DNA of 64,000 bases from Lepisosteus oculatus. Lineage: Eukaryota; Chordata; Actinopteri; Semionotiformes; Lepisosteidae. This document shows positions 58,401 to 64,000 of this stretch, one piece after another. Position 1 is the stretch's first letter. Every line of letters starts with the position of its first letter. Both the position numbers and the translations under genes were made by a program. A model generated the notes under the pieces. The model ran no database searches. It was given only the letters and a program-made list of their open reading frames with translations, and was not told the origin of the DNA. The DNA is taken from positions 42,974,490 to 43,038,489 of the forward strand of contig NC_090709.1 of NCBI RefSeq assembly GCF_040954835.1, written 5' to 3'.

Positions 58401-61139
58401 TTTGAGAAAGAACACTTTCTGACATTGTGTTTGATTTTTCAGTTTGAATCTTTAGACTCTACTGTTATATATACTGTATCCCTAAAAGGAGCTCCATGGG
58501 CTAAAAAACCTTGTCTTGTTTGTAATTTTTCTTCTTTGCTTATGGACTCATTCTACACATCCCACTAGACAAAAGGACACCAGGAGGAATCCTTAGAAAC
58601 GCTCACTGACAGACTGTAGAATAAAATGCTATCGAGTCTCTTTCTCCCTCTTCCAGACTGTTGAGGTAATAATTTGTTTCTGTCTGGGATTGAAGATCAG
58701 GACATTAAAACGCTCCATGTGTCTTTGAAGAGCTGCCTGGTCTCACCTCTTCCATGTTGACATTGGAGGGCAGCAGCAGGACAATGAGCTTCTGCCTGGA
58801 AGATAGTTTCAGGAGGAACAGCAGCAGCTGACCTCTCACCTCCACTTTAAACCCAAGGATTTTCAGCACGATGGTGAAAGGAGAGTCTATCCACTTTGAC
58901 TTCAACATGGGAATCTGTCACTCTCATGGGCTGAATGATTTCTGTATTTCCATCCAGTCTGTGGGCCACCTTCAGCTGAGCCCAGATATCTGTGACAAGG
59001 AGGAGACAGGAAAACCCCACATGAGACTCAGCTTCTTCATAAGACACAACCCCTCTCTGTCCAGTGAAGACTCAACTGTGTGTGATCTACCCCAGTGTGC
59101 AGTGGAGCCCCAGCTATGTCTGATCTACACCAGTGTGCCGTGGAGCCCCAGTTGTGTCTGATCTGCCCCCAGTGTGCAGTGGAGCCCCAGCTGTGTCTGA
59201 TCTACTCCAGTGTGCAGTGGAGCCCCAGCTGTGTGTGATCTACCCCAGTGTGCAGTGGAGCCCCAGCTGTGTGTGATCTACCCCAGTGTGCAGTGGAGCC
59301 CCAGCTGTGTCTGATCTACCCCAGTTTGCAGTGGAGCCCCAGATGTGTGTGATCTACCCTAGTGTGCAGTGGTGCCCCAGCTGTGTGAGACTGTACCCCA
59401 GTGTGCAGTGGAGCCCCAGCTGTGTGTGATCTACCCCAGTGTGCAGTGGAGTCCCAGATGTGTGTGATCTACCCCAGTGTGCAGTGGAGCTCCAGCTGTG
59501 TCTGATCTATCCCAGTGTGCAGTGGAGCCCCAGCTGTGTCTGATCTACCCCAGTGTGCAGTGGAGCCCCAAGTGTGTCTGACCTGCTGAGGTTTCAGAGT
59601 GGGGAAAGCAGACGAGCTCCAGCGCATCACTGACGGGACAGTTGATGTTGTAGGTGGGGCTGACAGGCTGCAGGCTGCTGAGGAGGGAGGGGTCAGCTCT
59701 GAAGGGCTCAGTCCAGTACTGCACTTCGGCTGGCAAGGCCATGACAAACCTCAGGCCTGTGATACTGCACGTGTAGCAGCCTCTGCTGCTGAAAGCGAAA
59801 CTGCAGAGAAAACCCATGAGCTCCAACTGCACGTCAAGACCTCCGGACCAAGCAGAGACGTGGAACAAAGAAAAAGAGCCTTCATTGGGTGTAAGCAAAG
59901 ATGGGAAAACAAAAGCCAGGAGAAAGGAGGAGGTGGGCAGAGGACAGGCAGAGTGGCCAATCAAGTGGTGCGAGGTTGAGAGAGGTGAGGGCAGGTGTGA
60001 AATGAAACCAACAAACCAATATAGAGAATTAGAAGCAAACAACTCTGTAGACTTGTGGTCTGTGTAGACACCAGTGTGCATTTTCAGTTTCAGAAGGGAA
60101 ACTTTACAAGGCGCTTTTAAGCACACAGAACAAACAGCAGACAGCACATTGCCTCTGTACCTGCATCTCACAAAGCTCCCGTCAAGACGAGTCTGAGGAC
60201 AGAAACTGGAGTGTGGAAGCACAGGAGGTGTCTGTGAGACAGAGTAGGAAGAAACATTGGTTACTGAGTATAAAACAATGGGTACAGAGAAGAGTCTGTA
60301 CTGGACCACTGCTCTTCTTAATTATATATGTGATGTAGTTAGTGGAGTACCACAGGGGTCTGTACTGGACCAATGCTCTTAATTATATCAGTGATGGAAT
60401 TAGTGAATTAGTGGTCTGTACTGGACCACTGCTCTTAATTATATCGGTGGTGTAGTTAGTGGCGTACCACAGGGGTCTGTACTGGACCACTGCTCTTCTT
60501 AATTATATCATTGATATAACTCGTGGTGTACCACAGGGGTCTGTACTGGGACCGCTGCTGTTCTTAATTATATATGTGATGTAATTAGTGGAGTACCACA
60601 GGGTCTGTACTGGACCACTGCTCCTAATTATATCAGTGGTGTAATTAGTGGAGTACCAAAGAGGTCTATACTGGACCACTGCTCTTAATTATATCAGTGG
60701 TGTAGTTAGTGGCGTACCACAGAGGTCTGTACTGGGACCACTGCTCTTAATTATATCATTTATGTTATTAGTGGAGTACCACAGGGGTCTGTACTGGGAC
60801 CACTGCTCTTAATTATATCAGTGATGTAATTAGTGGAGTACCACACGAGGCTGTACTGGACCACTGCTCTTCTGAAACAAGGTACTACATTACAAAAATG
60901 GTGGTGGGGATGTGGAACAAGCTGCACATCCATGTTGTTGAAGCCGATACCCTGGATTCTCTTAAGACAGAGAAAAACGATAGAGTGCTAACAAATCGTT
61001 AGGAGATGGGTTTATCAGGAGATATAAACACTTACTTTGACTGTGCCATCTTCAGACATAGCTACCCCAGCCTCAGATCCCGCAGTGTGAGATCGCTCAG
61101 TCTCAGGTACCCCAGACAGAGGCAGCTCAGATGTCGAGC
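55435..61139 (-). CDS. FIIND-CARD protein, CARD8/NLRP1-like C-terminal architecture
   Basis: FIIND (ZU5-UPA) plus CARD modules occur in NLRP1 and CARD8, cytosolic sensors whose CARD nucleates caspase-1 activation. Minus-strand exons by splice sites: 61139-61036, 60231-60161, 59782-59583, 58989-58747, about 58149-58036, 57576-57429 and 55709-55435 (stop TAA). Exon 59782-59583 gives CSITGLRFVMALPAEVQYWT, a ZU5 pattern; 58989-58747 gives VAHRLDG, RVTDSHVEVKVDRLS and LLLPSNVNMEE; 57576-57429 gives GPNFHRTFEVILSKEVKELE, the UPA end. The last exon is a CARD (HHTELVRRVTRVEPILDSLL ... GKDELLRILAKEY). The frame slips once between DRLS and PFTIVL near 58880. No NACHT or LRR exon is visible upstream to 64000, so a short CARD8-like protein is as likely as the end of an NLRP1. 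The 5' end is not established. Confidence 0.8.
55740..57428. other. Last intron of the FIIND-CARD gene
   Basis: This intron holds no recognised element except a CA-rich degenerate repeat at about 57170-57345 (CACACCAGAC, AACACACCAC). A 173-residue plus-strand frame at 56429-56950 has no recognisable motif and is not taken as a gene. Confidence 0.45.
59060..59580. repeat. Intronic minisatellite, about 37 bp unit
   Basis: The phrase GTGATCTACCCCAGTGTGCA followed by GTGGAGCCCCAGCTGT repeats about 14 times with small changes. It lies between two FIIND exons and ends only a few bases from the donor of the ZU5 exon, so the array includes near-copies of splice-flanking sequence. Confidence 0.92.
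60286..60890 (+). repeat. Minisatellite made from a LINE reverse-transcriptase motif
   Basis: Ten units of about 55-64 bp start with GTCTGTACTGG at about 60295, 60358, 60413, 60475, 60538, 60602, 60665, 60726, 60787 and 60848. The least degraded units read, in the plus frame, as SGVPQGSVLGPLLFLI, the conserved RT block of CR1/L2/Rex-type LINEs. Individual units no longer share a frame. It sits in an intron of the FIIND-CARD gene. Confidence 0.85.
60880..61005 (+). mobile_element. LINE ORF C-terminal scrap after the minisatellite
   Basis: The plus frame reads VVGMWNKLHIHVVEADTLDS followed by LKTE, which has the WN-LP-VVEA-DSFK pattern of the end of many fish LINE ORFs. Together with the RT motif repeats just upstream it suggests one old LINE whose middle was amplified or lost. 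Confidence 0.6.
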
Positions 61140-61901
61140 CTGTGGAAACTGAGAACTGAGCAGTGACAGGAGTGAGATCTGCCAGGGAGGATGATCACAG
61201 CACTTCAGTTGTGAGACAATATGTAAATTCCAACGACCTGCTCCTCTAAGACTCTGTCTGGGTGGGGGGGATCTGTCTGTAAGGTGTCTCTTTTATCATG
61301 TTTGCAACGTTTTCCATAGATACTTCATTTCATACTCTTTTTTCCCCCAAATGTCCTCTTGACCTCCTCACCCCCCTGTCCTCGAACCCACCCAATCCTA
61401 GATGGCCAGTATCGGGGTTTCAACCCAGTAACTCCAGGCTGGCGGCAGGACCACAGGTTATGTTATGTTGTTTACAGTCATCTCCCAGAGTCACGGGATT
61501 CCTCTCCAGGCACCTGGGAGCCGAGCAGTAGACAGCTCCATTTTTGCTACGTCAGGAGCCAACAACTTACCGACTGCCAGTCACATGTGACTCTTTCGGC
61601 GGTAGTCATGGCAGCTGACTGGACCCTTTCTTGTGGTGTTGTCAGGCCAGTGGAGGTGTCGAACATTACATGATACGGCAGTCCTATTAATTGATGCCAA
61701 CATTAATTCACCTAAGTAAATTATCTGGACTATGTGTGATCATCCTCCCCCTTCTATACTTGGCCCAAGGACAGCCATGTGGTTAAAGGGGAGCTGCTGT
61801 ACCAATTCTCAGACCAGTTATTACATCTCGGTAATAAAATATACTTACGATGCAGAACAACAAGTCGCCGTGTTGTTGCAAACTCGCATTCAAGATCCCA
61901 C
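61140..61901. other. Unannotated stretch upstream of the FIIND-CARD exons
   Basis: No LRR or NACHT exon is seen on the minus strand. The stretch may hold the gene's promoter or an intron, but no TATA box or convincing first exon can be singled out. Confidence 0.3.
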
Positions 61902-62647
61902 TGTAGCGGCAATGCTTGTTAATAAGACAGAATTAAGCGTTGGTATGCTTTCCTAAAGGAGGCCCCATCTCACCCTCCATCTCTGTGGTGCAGCCACAGA
62001 GAAAGTATTCATGCAGGCTGATTTAAGATGTTTTCTTTTGATAAGGAACAAGCTCCCAGACGGGGATGCACTTAGCTAAGCCTGGCTATCATGATCAATG
62101 GTCATCCATTGGCGCCTATCAGTCTAGGGAGTGCCGAATGGACATCTGGACTGCATTCCTAAGTGTCAAGAGTAAGTGACTTATATCTCACCTTGACCAA
62201 CCAATCAGGGACTGGCAGGGTGTGGTAATACCACGTGGGTCTCCAATGCCCGCCAAACTCTCAACCAATCAGCACACATCTGGGTCTTGGTCAAAAAGGG
62301 AGCGCAAGCTCAGATCGGGGCTCTCCTTGGCCATTTTCGCGCATCCTCAGAGACAATCACGTGACAACTGCTGTTGTCTGCAAAAGGACTTGGACTTTGT
62401 TCTAAGTCCATATTCTCTGTTGTGTATCTCTTTGTGTTTGCATCTCTTCGAGATTGTATACCTTGTATATTGATAACACTCACAGTAAGGTCTGCCGCTC
62501 GTATCCAGGCAGACTAGTATATGTTTGGTGCACAATTTATATTAATAAATGTATCTCGTGTATTGAACCCGTGTGTGTGCGTTGTTAGTTGTTCTGACGA
62601 TTGATTTTCTAAAAGCCCCAATGAACAACCTCGTGATTACTGCTACA
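61902..62647 (+). repeat. Possible solo LTR, about 746 bp
   Basis: The segment starts TGTAGCGGC and ends ACTGCTACA, so its ends form a TG...CA pair inside a six-base inversion (TGTAGC and GCTACA). It contains two CCAATCAG boxes (62203 and 62264), CACGTG-type words, a TATA-like stretch and an AATAAA at about 62546 followed by GT-rich DNA, the usual order in a retroviral-type LTR. No matching coding region and no clear target-site duplication are seen, so the call is tentative. It would be a fossil. Confidence 0.4.
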
Positions 62648-64000
62648 ATTAATAATTGTCTCAGTAAACCCATCAAACCACTACACCACGAATTCCAAAA
62701 TCCCATGTGGCCCTTCCTGCTCACTAGTTACTGTACTGACTGATGTAATGTGATGTCATCAAGGTCATCAAGCTGGGAAGTGTAGATGCCCCTCAGTCAC
62801 AACATGACATTTAAAGATGTGCTTGATATGAAAGTCGTATTCAAGCTGCTGGAGAAAGTGTAGATCATGTCTTGGTCTGATCAGCCAACTTTGGGTTAAG
62901 GGGTGACCACGAGGGGCAGTCAGTCATGTTGTGTGCCTGTGTCTCACACCAACATTCTAACAGGACTCTAGTGGTGTTATAGTGTTCAGATTAAAAACCA
63001 GGGACAGAAGCTGGCAGTTTTTATTTCCTGATGACTGTTGTTGGTTCCCCTCTGATTATGTATGTAAGATAGGGCTGCTTGGGCAATAGGATCCTATGCA
63101 GGACTCAAGACAAGAGAATGACACTAAGCAGATACGCTAGGCAAAAACGAAAACCAGGAGGCAGGTGAGAAGATCAGAACACGGAAGCACAAACGAGGAA
63201 GCAGTAATCCAAATCACAAGACGAAACCAAAAACGAGAGGCAGACTAGGAGATCGAAAACTGGAGAGAAGCAAGAGGTAACCGCGCACTAGGGAGCTCGA
63301 AGAGAATCCGCAATAGTGAGCGGGGAAGTGAGGAAAAAGGAGAACTAAAATAGAGACGGGAGAGAAAGGTTATTGGCATTTACTTGCGGCGTGAGCTTAT
63401 TTTACAGGGTGTGTGCGTGGGAATGCAAGAAGGAAGAGCGGCGCAAGTGGAATGCGTAACATGTAAGAGTTGGTGTCTGTCACAGCAACACATTATCAGT
63501 ATTTTGTTAATTACACTCACCATGTGGAAGAGGTTCCATGCGGGTCTTCTTGACAGGAGGACTGAACTCTTCTTTCTCTCCCCAAAGTTTCCTTCCTATA
63601 GTGCCAGAGCATGGTTCTGCATGACAAGAGCAACACTATTCAGTGAGATAATCAAGCCTTCGACTGAAGGAGGTATTTGAACTTAGAAATATAACCCATT
63701 GAAGTGGAGCTAAAAGACTATTTAATCTAAGAAAGGTGATTATGTTCATATCCTCAACCTTTCTTAAGCTGCAGGCAGCTGGGGTCTCCAACCCTGGTCC
63801 TGGACAGAACCAGCTGTTTTGATTTGTTGCCCTAAATTACATAACTTAACATGAGGAACACGTATGAGCAGTCTATGAATTAAGCAAGTTGTGATTCAAT
63901 TTTCCTCCTCCTCTGTCTGTATTGTCCTCTGAAGTGTTGATATACCACAGGTTGCAACACCTGCTCTCCAGGTCTGTATCTCAGATGTGAGGACCTGGTG
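62648..64000. other. Unannotated right end
   Basis: No gene is recognised. From 63095 to 63370 the plus strand is strongly purine-rich, with loosely repeated AAAACCAGGAGGCAG-like words, possibly part of a DNA transposon end that I cannot name. Confidence 0.3.

Noticed and set aside
59060-60890. Tandem arrays that could be mistaken for CRISPR.
   Set aside because: Units are contiguous with no unique spacers and lie within introns of a vertebrate gene.

Overview
The window looks like ray-finned fish genomic DNA. It has spliced genes with short introns, a ZP3-type egg-coat gene, a FIIND-CARD inflammasome-type gene, Tc1, L2 and CR1/Rex1-like elements, Ty3/Gypsy fossils, and a very tRNA-rich centre. 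The sequence does not let me name the species. Only three host protein genes are well supported, and each shows at least one apparent frameshift. That may mean decaying genes or single-base errors in the assembly.

Layout: 0-4.05 kb, a Ty3/Gypsy fossil ending in a short LTR. 5.04-6.85 kb, a three-exon coiled-coil gene I do not recognise. 7-10.1 kb, LINE tails, a SINE-like piece and a GC-rich promoter-like patch. 10.1-13.5 kb, a second Gypsy fossil. 13.5-15.5 kb, remnants of Ser, Asp, Arg and Leu tRNA genes. 15.8-20.8 kb, a roughly 5 kb inverted-repeat unit (A). 21.5-24.3 kb, a Tc1 split by a LINE, then a tRNA-Arg gene and an L2 tail. 28.4 kb, an initiator tRNA-Met remnant. 30.6-31.0 kb, a palindromic MITE. 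31.6-34.0 kb, the ZP3-like gene. 35.7-45.5 kb, three tandem copies of a roughly 3.4 kb tRNA macro-repeat. 45.5-53.0 kb, a second copy (B) of the 17-25 kb block. 53.6-55.1 kb, a decayed L2. 55.4-61.1 kb, the FIIND-CARD gene on the minus strand, with two minisatellites. 61.9-62.6 kb, a possible solo LTR. The rest is unannotated.

Each full tRNA unit carries His(GTG)+, Val(AAC)-, Phe(GAA)-, Asp(GTC)+, a damaged Asp+, Val(CAC)- and a damaged Glu(TTC)-. The five tRNA types that look functional are all followed by a T-run of the kind that stops RNA polymerase III; the damaged Glu copy is not. The array lies between a 15.8-25.3 kb block and its direct duplicate at 45.5-53.0 kb, and each block contains long inverted repeats. 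The locus therefore looks like a rearrangement-prone tRNA cluster shaped by tandem duplication, foldback structures and transposon insertion. The genes do not form an operon or a pathway.
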